The notes below the pieces were generated by a model, which ran no database searches, had not been told where the DNA came from, and worked only from the letters and a program-made list of their open reading frames with translations. A stretch of 10,514 nt of DNA from JBDHZU01 sp039812085 (GTDB lineage Bacteria > Actinomycetota > Actinomycetes > S36-B12 > UBA10799): NCBI GenBank assembly GCA_039812085.1, contig JBDHZU010000066.1, forward strand, positions 1 through 10,514, given 5' to 3'. Both the position numbers and the translations under genes were made by a program. This document shows, in pieces, positions 1-6,548 of the stretch (position 1 is the stretch's first letter; each line of letters begins with the position of its first letter).

Positions 1-463
1 CAGCGACATCCTGCATGCTGTCTAACGTATTGCTGCCTGCCTTGATCGCGGTGACCTTGGACGAATCAACACCCTGCTCAATCAGCCACTGTCGTCCTGC
101 ACCGGCTTCGGTATAACGATCCCCCACTTGTTTGCCGCCGACCGTCACGATCTCTGGGGCCACGCCTGCCCGGTACAGGTCCAAGCCATGCTCGAGGCGG
201 TTCTGCAGGACTGGTGATGGCGTCCCGTCGAATTGAGCAGCACCCAGAATCACGATGGCGTCAGTGGGTCGGTCGTCATGCACCTTGGACAGCATCAATA
301 CATGCAAGGTCGCGCCCACTAAAACCAGGATGGGCAGCAGGATTGCCGCACAAATACCGATACCAAACGCTGAGCGCCATCCTCGCCCTGGACGTGGCTG
401 ACGCGCACCAACGTGCGCTTGTGGGTCAGCACCCAAGACGGAGGTCTCGCTCATCTGCGACAT
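1..463 (-). CDS. YdcF/SanA-like DUF218 family membrane protein, 3' end cut by window edge
   Basis: I translated this by hand from the ATG at 461-463; 154 residues are visible and the C-terminus lies beyond base 1. A basic N-terminus (about 1-32) is followed by one hydrophobic segment (about 33-58, FGIGICAAILLPILVLVG...). The start of a DUF218 domain follows: DAIVILGAAQ (68-76), then QNRLEHGLDLYRAGVAPEIVTVGG (87-110) and IEQGVDSSKV, ending in AGSNTLDSM, the serine/threonine-rich family motif. DUF218 proteins are membrane-anchored with the domain outside; members such as SanA and YdcF are linked to envelope integrity, but the reaction is not settled. The gene lies 46 nt downstream of dusB on the same strand, so it is probably the last visible operon member. 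The Shine-Dalgarno is weak (GGGGTGG, about 14 nt upstream), and an in-frame ATG at 454 is an alternative start. The family call is firm; the biochemical role is unknown. Confidence 0.85.
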   Translation of the reverse strand, partial: MSQMSETSVLGADPQAHVGARQPRPGRGWRSAFGIGICAAILLPILVLVGATLHVLMLSKVHDDRPTDAIVILGAAQFDGTPSPVLQNRLEHGLDLYRAGVAPEIVTVGGKQVGDRYTEAGAGRQWLIEQGVDSSKVTAIKAGSNTLDSMQDVA

Positions 464-509
464 TCTGCCAACAAACCACCCCGCTGGTCAGCCGCAATTA
501 CCCCGTTGA

Positions 510-1700
510 TCAGCCGCCGGAAACATCCAGCTCCGCTTCGTGCAATTCGGTCTGCTCCCCACCCGAGAGAACCCGCGAATCCAACCAGCCGTCAGGCAGG
601 GCAACCCGCCGCTGCCCGGACGTTCGTCCACGAGGGTTCGCTGCGGCAGCAGGGCTATACGGCAAAGTCACGTCCAAGTCCGCCACCAGTTGATCGAAAT
701 CGTCCAGGGTGTCGATCAGCGCAAGTTGTCTCCGGACTTGCCCCCCAACGGGGAATCCTTTGAGATACCACGAGACGTGCTTGCGATAGTCCCGCGTGCC
801 ATGCAGTTCTCCCAGTAAGTCAATCAACAAAACCAAGTGCCGGCGCATCACCATCAGCACCTCACCCAGATCAGGGTCCGGTAGGGCATGCTGCCCAGCA
901 AACGCCGCTTCCAACTGACCAAACAACCAGGGACGTCCTAGACAGCCACGTCCGACGACCACTCCGGCACAACCCGTCTGTTCCACCATCGAGACGGCGT
1001 CTGCACCCGTCCAGATGTCGCCGTTGCCCAGCACAGGAACACCAGTAGGTTCGAGTTCTTCCACCAGTCGAGCAATCGCCGACCAGTCAGCCTTGCCGGA
1101 ATACAACTGGCCTGCCGTTCGCGCATGCAAGGCCACCCATCCCACCCCGGCATCGGCAGCAATTCGCCCCGCATCCAGGTAGGTCAGATGCTCGTTATCA
1201 ACACCCATTCGCATCTTGACCGTCACCGGCAAAGGGTCGCGGCCACATTGTTTAGCTGCATCTTCCGACGCACGCACACTGGCTTTGAGAATGTCGGCGA
1301 ACAAATCCTTCTTCCACGGCAGTGCCGCTCCCCCACCTTTGCGCGTCACCTTCGCAACCGGACATCCCATATTCAGATCAATGTGATCGGCTCGATCTTC
1401 GGTCACGATGATGCGGACTGCTTGCGCAATGACATCTGGGTCCACGCCATACAACTGAATGCTGCGCGGGCTTTCGTCCGGCTCGAAGCTGGACATCACC
1501 ATCGTGCGTGGCGTGCGCTCCACCAATGCCCGTGACGTGATCATCTCGGACACATAGAGACCGCCACCAGCTTCTCGACATAACCGGCGGAACGCACGGT
1601 TAGTGATACCGGCCATCGGCGCCAACACAACTGGTGTGTTGACCACGAGCGGTCCAGCGACGAGCGGTTCTAACAAGACGGCAGACGCTGCGCTAACCAC
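510..1700 (-). CDS. dusB: tRNA-dihydrouridine synthase, DusB/NifR3 family
   Basis: This is a flavin-dependent enzyme that reduces uridine to dihydrouridine in the D-loop of tRNA, in the cytoplasm. It is 396 residues from the GTG at 1698-1700. Visible motifs are the FMN-barrel opening VVLAPMAGITNRAFR (24-38), SEMITSRAL (51-59), QLYG (82-85), the catalytic-cysteine motif DLNMGCPVAKV (Cys113), KMRMG (162-166), LHARTAGQLYSGKADW (191-206), PVLGNGDI (222-229) and the phosphate-binding GVVVGRGCLGRPWLF (246-260). KHVSWYLKG (307-315) belongs to the C-terminal helical domain. Length is typical, with a non-conserved hydrophilic tail after about 350. The GTG start overlaps the 3' end of glyS by 31 nt, with a purine-rich stretch (AGGTCGAGG) upstream. 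A TTG at 1674-1676 would cut the overlap to 7 nt and still leave the whole barrel, so the start is uncertain. The overlap implies co-transcription and probably coupled translation with glyS. Confidence 0.95.
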   Translation of the reverse strand: MVSAASAVLLEPLVAGPLVVNTPVVLAPMAGITNRAFRRLCREAGGGLYVSEMITSRALVERTPRTMVMSSFEPDESPRSIQLYGVDPDVIAQAVRIIVTEDRADHIDLNMGCPVAKVTRKGGGAALPWKKDLFADILKASVRASEDAAKQCGRDPLPVTVKMRMGVDNEHLTYLDAGRIAADAGVGWVALHARTAGQLYSGKADWSAIARLVEELEPTGVPVLGNGDIWTGADAVSMVEQTGCAGVVVGRGCLGRPWLFGQLEAAFAGQHALPDPDLGEVLMVMRRHLVLLIDLLGELHGTRDYRKHVSWYLKGFPVGGQVRRQLALIDTLDDFDQLVADLDVTLPYSPAAAANPRGRTSGQRRVALPDGWLDSRVLSGGEQTELHEAELDVSGG

Positions 1701-3049
1701 GCCTCGACCTGGTCAAGGCCAATGCGTTCTTGCGCCATCGAGTCACGTTCGCGGACGGTTACGGCGTTGTCTTCCAACGTGTCGAAGTCGACGGTGACGC
1801 AGTACGGAGTACCAATCTCGTCTTGACGGCGGTATCGCTTACCGATGGCACCGGCATCGTCGAAGTCCACGTTCCATCGCTTGCGTAACGCAGCCGCCAA
1901 GTCCTTCGCCTTTGGGGAAAGGTCGGCGTTGCGGCTCAGCGGAAGGACGGCTGCCTTCACTGGTGCGAGTCGTGGGTCGAAGCGCAACACAGTGCGCTTG
2001 TCGACGCCTCCCTTGGTATTAGGGGCTTCGTCTTCGTTGTACGCGTTAAGCAGGAACGCCAACACACAACGAGTCAGTCCGGCAGCCGGTTCGATGACGT
2101 AGGGCGTCCAGCGCTCGTTGGTGGTCTGGTCGAAGAAGGACAAATCGCGCCCGGAGTGCTTCGAATGCGTCGACAGGTCGAAGTCGGTTCGGTTGGCGAT
2201 GCCTTCCAGTTCTCCGAATTCGCTGCCACCGAACTGGAAACGGAACTCAATGTCTACAGTCCGCTTGGAGTAGTGGGAAAGTTTCTCTTTGGGGTGTTCG
2301 AAGCGGCGCAGATCGTCAGCATTCATGCCGAGGTCGATGTACCAGTTCCACCGTTCGTTCAACCAGTACTCGTGCCATTCCTCGTCTTCTCCCGGCTTGA
2401 CGAAGAACTCCATCTCCATCTGTTCGAACTCACGGGTACGGAAGATGAAGTTTCCTGGGGTGATCTCGTTACGGAAGCTCTTACCCGTTTGCGCGATCCC
2501 GAACGGTGGCTTCATTCGAGCTGTTCCGGCCACGTTCGCATAGTTGATGAAGATGCCTTGGGCGGTTTCTGGACGCAGATAGTGCAAGGACTTCTCGTCT
2601 TGAACCGGCCCCACATGGGTCGAGAGCAGACCGTTGAACATCTTTGGCTCAGTCCATTGCCCACGAGTACCGCAATCAGGACATGGGACTTCCGCCAAAC
2701 CACCCTCGGGCTCCCGACCCTTCCGTTCGGTGAATTCGTCAATCAACGTGTCTTCGCGGTGACGCTTATGACAGTTCGTGCATTCGACCAATGGATCGAC
2801 GAATGCTTCCAGGTGCCCCGAAGCGGCCCATACCTCCGGCGACAGGATGACCGACGAATCCAGGCCAACGACATCGTCACGCTGACGAACCATCGACTGC
2901 CACCACTGCCGACGAATGTTCTCTTTGAGCTCGACCCCAAGCGGACCGTAATCCCAGGCGGAACGAGTTCCGCCATAGATCTCAGACGACGGATAGACGA
3001 ATCCACGTCGCTTGCTGAGGTTGACGATCGCATCGACGCGGTCGGTCAC
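1670..3049 (-). CDS. glyS: Glycyl-tRNA synthetase, class II homodimeric type
   Basis: It charges tRNA-Gly with glycine using ATP, in the cytoplasm. The chosen start is the GTG at 3047-3049 because AAGGAG (3056-3061) lies 6 nt upstream; this gives 459 residues, close to the actinobacterial norm of about 460. An in-frame ATG at 3091 would add 14 unconserved residues and bury the ribosome site. Class II motifs are clear: the N-terminal RRGFVYPSSEIYGG (14-27) and DYGPLG (33-38), motif 2 around FRNEITP (192-198), TREFEQMEMEFF (205-216), GGSEFGELEGIANRTDFDL (274-292) and motif 3 EPAAGLTRCVLAFL (320-333). Two CxxC pairs (Cys90/93 and Cys123/126) look like a zinc site. The C-terminal anticodon-binding domain follows from about 360. 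This is the one-gene alpha2 enzyme, not the alpha/beta bacterial type. It is preceded by a 77-nt leader with repeats and hairpins, and overlaps dusB at its 3' end. Confidence 0.97.
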   Translation of the reverse strand: MTDRVDAIVNLSKRRGFVYPSSEIYGGTRSAWDYGPLGVELKENIRRQWWQSMVRQRDDVVGLDSSVILSPEVWAASGHLEAFVDPLVECTNCHKRHREDTLIDEFTERKGREPEGGLAEVPCPDCGTRGQWTEPKMFNGLLSTHVGPVQDEKSLHYLRPETAQGIFINYANVAGTARMKPPFGIAQTGKSFRNEITPGNFIFRTREFEQMEMEFFVKPGEDEEWHEYWLNERWNWYIDLGMNADDLRRFEHPKEKLSHYSKRTVDIEFRFQFGGSEFGELEGIANRTDFDLSTHSKHSGRDLSFFDQTTNERWTPYVIEPAAGLTRCVLAFLLNAYNEDEAPNTKGGVDKRTVLRFDPRLAPVKAAVLPLSRNADLSPKAKDLAAALRKRWNVDFDDAGAIGKRYRRQDEIGTPYCVTVDFDTLEDNAVTVRERDSMAQERIGLDQVEAWLAQRLPSC

Positions 3050-3126
3050 GGGGAGCTCCTTCTCTCTGGCATCCGCTGGCTGCGAATGCATATTGACCCG
3101 GTTATCCGCTGGCTGCGGAAATGTGG
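3050..3126 (-). promoter_or_regulatory. glyS leader with two same-loop hairpins and a strong ribosome site
   Basis: This is the gap between the stop of the ABM-like gene and the glyS start. On the minus strand it reads: hairpin 1 (3105-3119, stem TCCGC/GCGGA, loop AGCCA), a 15-nt AT-richer spacer, hairpin 2 (3069-3089, arms GCATTCGC and GCGGATGC, 8 bp with one G-U, loop AGCCA), 7 nt, then AAGGAG (3056-3061) and GTG. The ribosome site is part of an 8-nt palindrome, GGAGCTCC (3052-3059). What is seen is the repeat, the folding potential and the ribosome site. It is inference that the leader regulates glyS, either as RNA hairpins near the ribosome site or as DNA operator half-sites. It lacks the tRNA-specifier and anti-acceptor bulge layout expected of a T-box. 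Confidence 0.4.
3071..3117 (-). repeat. Exact 14-nt direct repeat upstream of glyS
   Basis: The sequence CGCAGCCAGCGGAT (minus strand) occurs at 3071-3084 and again at 3104-3117, with a start-to-start distance of 33 bp, close to three helical turns. On the plus strand the similarity continues past the exact core with a 2-nt gap (AATG versus GAAATG). Two identical 14-mers in a 77-nt gap are very unlikely by chance. I did not notice a third copy elsewhere in the window by eye. Confidence 0.8.
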
Positions 3127-3534
3127 CTACTTGGGCTCGCTTGGCGAACCATACCCGCCGAACGAGCCTGGTTCAGCAGCGCGACCGAGCCCCACTGAGT
3201 CTGCATCGACGGCCCGATCACTGGTATCAGTGCGCAACTGTCCATTCTCATCGACGGCCACCAGCACCTCGTATGCGCTGGGTTCATCAATCGCTTGGGA
3301 AAGAAACTCCACAGCCTGCAGCTTGACGTCGTAGGAACCCAACGCCCGTCGGTAGGAACCAACATCCACCCATTGCATCGTCAAGACGTACAAACCTGGG
3401 TCGTCGATGGAGCGGCCCAAGTCAGCGGACTGAAAGCCGGGCCGGGTAGCCAACACACTCATGGCGTGCTGCGCCTGAGCGGTGAACTCTTCAGTGGCGG
3501 ACTCGACCGTTTGGAAACGCAGGCTGACCAGCAT
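3127..3534 (-). CDS. Antibiotic biosynthesis monooxygenase (ABM)-fold family protein
   Basis: 135 residues from the ATG at 3532-3534. The N-terminal 90 residues fit the small dimeric alpha/beta-barrel ABM superfamily: strand MLVSLRF, a helix of about 12-30, TRPGFQSADLGRSIDDPGLYVLTMQW (30-55), then YRRALGSYDVKLQAVEFLSQAIDEPSAYEVL (61-91). The tail (92-135) is polar, Gly/Ser/Pro-rich and probably disordered. Members of this superfamily include haem-degrading and quinone-modifying oxygenases, but many have no known substrate, and none can be assigned here. It is followed after 77 nt by glyS on the same strand and may be the first gene of that operon. A longer reading starting at 3597 would overlap the divergent DUF6703-type gene and adds residues without family resemblance. 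There is no clear Shine-Dalgarno; leaderless translation is possible. Confidence 0.8.
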   Translation of the reverse strand: MLVSLRFQTVESATEEFTAQAQHAMSVLATRPGFQSADLGRSIDDPGLYVLTMQWVDVGSYRRALGSYDVKLQAVEFLSQAIDEPSAYEVLVAVDENGQLRTDTSDRAVDADSVGLGRAAEPGSFGGYGSPSEPK

Positions 3535-3549
3535 GCGACCATTGTGTAC

Positions 3550-3936
3550 ATGCCGAATACGACCACAGGACCAGGCCGTTCTGGCAATCGCCGACAAACC
3601 TCTAATCGCCCGTTGGGCCCACGCCCACAGCGAGTGCCCGCGAGCGCCAAGTCACCTGCTCGTCTGCGCTTAGAACGCCTCAGCCTGCGCCCACTGGCAT
3701 TCCTGCATCGACTGCCGCGGATCGTTCCCGCACTGCTTGCTGGTGCCCTGCTCATCGCCGGTCTGATCGCACCAAACGTCATCGGCGGGGTGTGCCTACT
3801 CATCTTGGGATTGGGATTGGCCTGGCTGGTTTCTCTTTCTTGGCCAGCACTCAATGGATCGTCACGATTCCTGCGGGTAGCGGTCGTGGTGGCGGTGCTG
3901 TTCGTCGGTGTGTGGCGATTGACCGGCCACGGCTAG
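3550..3936 (+). CDS. Small membrane protein, DUF6703-type
   Basis: 128 residues from the ATG at 3550-3552. The N-terminus (1-55) is basic, Pro/Arg-rich and probably disordered and cytoplasmic. It is followed by FLHRLPRIVP and three hydrophobic segments (about 58-74, 78-98 and 106-122) with the signature LSWPAL (96-101) between the second and third. This arrangement, and the location beside glyS, the ABM-like gene and uppS, matches the actinobacterial DUF6703 family as I remember it; its function is unknown. It is the only plus-strand gene in the left 7.4 kb. An open frame extends upstream to 3295, but that part is antisense to the ABM-like gene and has no family resemblance. GTG at 3634 is an alternative start that keeps all membrane segments. 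There is no recognisable Shine-Dalgarno before the ATG. Its stop codon overlaps the uppS stop on the opposite strand. Confidence 0.75.
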   Translation: MPNTTTGPGRSGNRRQTSNRPLGPRPQRVPASAKSPARLRLERLSLRPLAFLHRLPRIVPALLAGALLIAGLIAPNVIGGVCLLILGLGLAWLVSLSWPALNGSSRFLRVAVVVAVLFVGVWRLTGHG

Positions 3937-4811
3937 TCGTCACTACTTGCTGGTTCCGCTTCCACGGTTTCGGCCAGCACGGCACTTCGCTGCTCATCTA
4001 CGGCTGCTGACGGAGTCGGTTCCGCAGTATCGCTCGGGGCATCTTGCGCTCCGCCATAGCGACGTTCCCGATTGATGTAGAGCTGCACCGCATGCCACAG
4101 ATGACGCCGGTCAAAATCAGGCCACAAGGTGTCCAAGAAGACCATCTCGGCATAGGCCGACTGCCAGAGCAGGAAGTTGCTCGTGCGCTGTTCCCCCGAC
4201 GATCGGACGAATAGGTCAACGTCCGGCATATCGGGTTCATCGAGATAGCGAGTCAGCGTTGCCTCGTCAATCCGGTTCGGATTGATTTGACCTGCTTGAG
4301 CCAAGCGAGCAATCTGCGCAGCAGCATCCACGATCTCTGCCCGGCCGCCGTAGTTGACGCACATGACCAGATTCATTGCGGTGTTGTTCTTGGTGCGTTC
4401 TTCCGCAATCTCAAGTTCTTTGATGACGGACTTCCACAACTTGGGTCGTCGTCCTGCCCACCGAACCCGAACACCTTTCTCATCGAGTTCATCGAGCCGA
4501 CGATGAATAACGTCCCGGTTGAAGCCCATCAGGAACCGGACTTCTTCGGGTGATCGTTTCCAGTTCTCAGTAGAAAATGCATACGCAGACAACCAGGGAA
4601 CCCCTAGTTCGAGTGCGCCATTCACCACGTCCATCAAGGCCAGCTCGCCGCGCTCATGGCCTTTGATTCGGGAAAGTCCCCGCTGGTTCGCCCAACGACC
4701 ATTGCCATCCATCACGATCGCCACATGTCCGGGTAACTGATCGGCAGGGATCGGCGGCGGCTGCACACCATCTACGTGTGGTGTCGGCGGACGAACAGGG
4801 CGCGCAACCAT
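3933..4811 (-). CDS. uppS: Isoprenyl transferase (cis-prenyltransferase; undecaprenyl/decaprenyl diphosphate synthase type)
   Basis: It adds isopentenyl diphosphate units in cis to an allylic diphosphate, making the polyprenyl diphosphate precursor of the lipid carrier for peptidoglycan and arabinogalactan-type polymers. It acts at the inner face of the membrane. 292 residues from the ATG at 4809-4811, with GGATAGG 4 nt upstream. Motifs are HVAIVMDGNGRWANQRG (29-45, catalytic Asp35), GHERG (51-55), SAYAFSTENWKRSPEEV (75-91), NLVMCVNYGGRAEI (147-160), and DVDLFVRSSGEQRTSNFLLWQSAYAEMVF (197-225), the diphosphate-binding region. The start MVARPVRPPTPH followed by PPPIPADQLPGHV matches the extended actinobacterial form (mycobacterial Rv2361c). 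An upstream extension to 4997 would run into the preceding gene and is not favoured. A 37-residue acidic tail follows the core (256-292). The chain length of the product cannot be told from sequence alone. Confidence 0.95.
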   Translation of the reverse strand: MVARPVRPPTPHVDGVQPPPIPADQLPGHVAIVMDGNGRWANQRGLSRIKGHERGELALMDVVNGALELGVPWLSAYAFSTENWKRSPEEVRFLMGFNRDVIHRRLDELDEKGVRVRWAGRRPKLWKSVIKELEIAEERTKNNTAMNLVMCVNYGGRAEIVDAAAQIARLAQAGQINPNRIDEATLTRYLDEPDMPDVDLFVRSSGEQRTSNFLLWQSAYAEMVFLDTLWPDFDRRHLWHAVQLYINRERRYGGAQDAPSDTAEPTPSAAVDEQRSAVLAETVEAEPASSDD

Positions 4812-4914
4812 GTGCCTATCCAACCCGACGACCCGAACAGGTCGCATGTGCAGGCCAACGCAACGCAATGCGTGCAATTTGATTGGTACCGAGAACTCAA
4901 CCAGAAGGTTGTTG
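4812..4914 (-). other. uppS leader (103 nt), no promoter recognised
   Basis: This is the largest gap inside the recO-uppS block. On the minus strand it contains a short inverted repeat just after the upstream gene's stop (CAACC, loop TTCT, GGTTG) and a second one at 4829-4844 (5-bp CGACC/GGTCG with a 6-nt loop) lying about 17 nt before the uppS start codon. Neither is followed by a T-run, so I do not call a terminator. No convincing -35/-10 pair was found. The gap is large enough for uppS to have its own promoter or a leader element. Confidence 0.3.
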
Positions 4915-5718
4915 TCACACCGACGTGGCACGAACCTCAGCGTGTTCCACAGAGTCGAGGTAACCCGCCAGTAGTTCGTTGTGCACACGTCGCGCACGAG
5001 CCACGATCACTACAGAAAATATGGCATGCGCCAGAGCTGCCATCAGTGAGGTGACAAGTGACAGAACAGTCCAGTGATTAATCATCGAGACAATAAATAT
5101 GCCGATGTTGACCACTGCGACAGTGAGAGAAAAGATCCAGAAGATAGTCACGAAGCGGCGTTCCCGACTCCCCTTTTCGAACAGGTCCTGCATCAGTTGG
5201 AAGGGAATAAACAGGTTCGCTATCGGCACGAAGTAGGCGAATGCCCAGGGTGCGGCGTACCGCTGCCGGATTCCCAGGGCACGCGCAGCCTTGGCTGTCT
5301 GCATAAGCCACATCGCCATGACGATGGTAAATGCGATGCTGGGAATTATGAGCAACATCGAAATCCCGAATGCTGACGAATAACCGGCGAACGCGGTGTT
5401 GATTTCCTGCTGTGACGCATTGGGCTTTGTCGTCATCAGCCGCAACCACTCGGCCGAGGCATGGATTTGATCCGACGTGAACCACTTGGATACAAGGGTG
5501 AGAACCAAAGTCAGACAGATGCTGGCTAGCGCCCACGGTGTCCAACGGTTAGCAGTTGCCACCACTGGCTTGAGATGTTCGAACCGAATTGGAGACTGCC
5601 GGTTGGCAGGACCAGCCGCGACAACCGGCGTCCAGTCGCTTCCATCCCACCAACGCTGAAGTCCCGGGTGGGTCTCGTCTGTGTACCAGCCAGATGGTAC
5701 GAGCTGACTGCGACTCAC
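4915..5718 (-). CDS. DUF2510 + DUF4328 membrane protein, second copy of tandem pair
   Basis: 267 residues from the GTG at 5716-5718. The N-terminus is a DUF2510 domain (PSGWYTDETHPGLQRWWDGSDWT, 8-30), a short tryptophan-rich module often found at the front of actinobacterial membrane proteins. A linker, PANRQSPIRFEHLKP (37-51), leads into hydrophobic segments at about 61-78, 117-138, 157-176, 188-211 and 216-241. The stretch PWAFAYFVPIANLFIPFQLMQDLF (157-180) fits DUF4328. It ends in an arginine-rich turn and a polar tail, with no catalytic motif visible. Its GTG overlaps the TGA of the upstream paralogue by 4 nt (GTGA), so translation is probably coupled. A polytopic membrane protein of unknown function is a firm description; any role in envelope biology is inferred only from the adjacent uppS. 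Confidence 0.85.
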   Translation of the reverse strand: MSRSQLVPSGWYTDETHPGLQRWWDGSDWTPVVAAGPANRQSPIRFEHLKPVVATANRWTPWALASICLTLVLTLVSKWFTSDQIHASAEWLRLMTTKPNASQQEINTAFAGYSSAFGISMLLIIPSIAFTIVMAMWLMQTAKAARALGIRQRYAAPWAFAYFVPIANLFIPFQLMQDLFEKGSRERRFVTIFWIFSLTVAVVNIGIFIVSMINHWTVLSLVTSLMAALAHAIFSVVIVARARRVHNELLAGYLDSVEHAEVRATSV

Positions 5719-6548
5719 TGTGGGACCCCACTCACTGGATGACCCACAGCCGTGTGCGCCAGTGGTGCGGGGTAATGCGACACCTCTGTTGTTGCGGGTA
5801 CTGGTGTCGTCGTACCCGATAGGTAGCCGTCGAGTAGCGCCTCGTGGTGCTTACGAGCACTCACGATGACGGATAGCCACAGGACTGCACGGATCAGGAT
5901 GTAGAGGAAGAGGATGGAAACAGGAGTCGCCTTTATGCCGATACCCCACATCATGCGATGACCGACGACCAATTCGAGGACAACTTCGGAGATCACAACT
6001 ACCCAAAGAGTGGTAGCAAGTATGCGTCCTGCACTGCGCTTGGCATAAAGGTCCTGAACCATGAGGTAAGGCACGACGAGCATCACCAGCGGAATGAACC
6101 ACGCGAATGCCCAACCATGAGAAATACGTTGCTTGATACCAAGTTCACCAGCGGTCTTCGCGGACTGCATCAGCCACATGACGGTGATGACCGAAGTAAC
6201 AACTGCGATCAACATGACGACCAGCACCGACAAGGCCGGCATGAACATTGCGGAAGCAGTGTCATTCCATTGCGCACTATTTGGCTCGAGCTGATTGAGC
6301 ATTGCTTCCTGCTCGTTCAGCTTGGGAAGCAGGTACAACAACCCAACGGCATACATGAGAACGCTGAGGATCACGCCACCAATCGCCCAGCGAGCACGAC
6401 GACGCTCTTTGTCGACCTCTGGTTTGAGATGTTCGAACCGAAGCGGAGACTGCCGATTAGCCGGGCCAGGAGCCGTGGCACTAGTCCAGGCCGTTCCGGT
6501 CCACCACCGTTGCAGTTCAGGGTTCGTCTCGTCTGTGTACCAGCCAGA
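5570..6548. repeat. Short near-identical DNA blocks shared by the two DUF2510-DUF4328 genes
   Basis: Within the N-terminal coding parts of the two paralogues there is a 23-nt identical block (5672-5694 and 6526-6548) covering the GWYTDET region, and a 19-nt identical block TTGAGATGTTCGAACCGAA (5570-5588 and 6424-6442) covering FEHLK. The membrane-spanning parts show no blocks of this length by eye. This marks the pair as a tandem duplication whose 5' halves stayed similar. Confidence 0.75.

Noticed and set aside
3050..3126. T-box riboswitch before glyS
   Set aside because: The 77-nt leader is too short and lacks the specifier stem and T-box bulge; only two small hairpins with one loop sequence are present.
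2156..3334. A 392-codon open frame on the plus strand, antisense to glyS
   Set aside because: It mirrors glyS and part of the ABM-like gene, has no recognisable domain, and glyS has full motif support. Long antisense frames are common opposite GC-biased genes.
3295..3549. Upstream extension of the DUF6703-type gene
   Set aside because: The added 85 residues are antisense to the ABM-like gene and have no family resemblance; the membrane part starts well after the ATG at 3550.
4812..4997. Upstream extension of uppS to a start inside the preceding gene
   Set aside because: It would overlap the DUF2510-DUF4328 gene by over 80 nt and has no resemblance to prenyltransferase N-termini, whereas the ATG at 4811 has a ribosome site and a family-like start.
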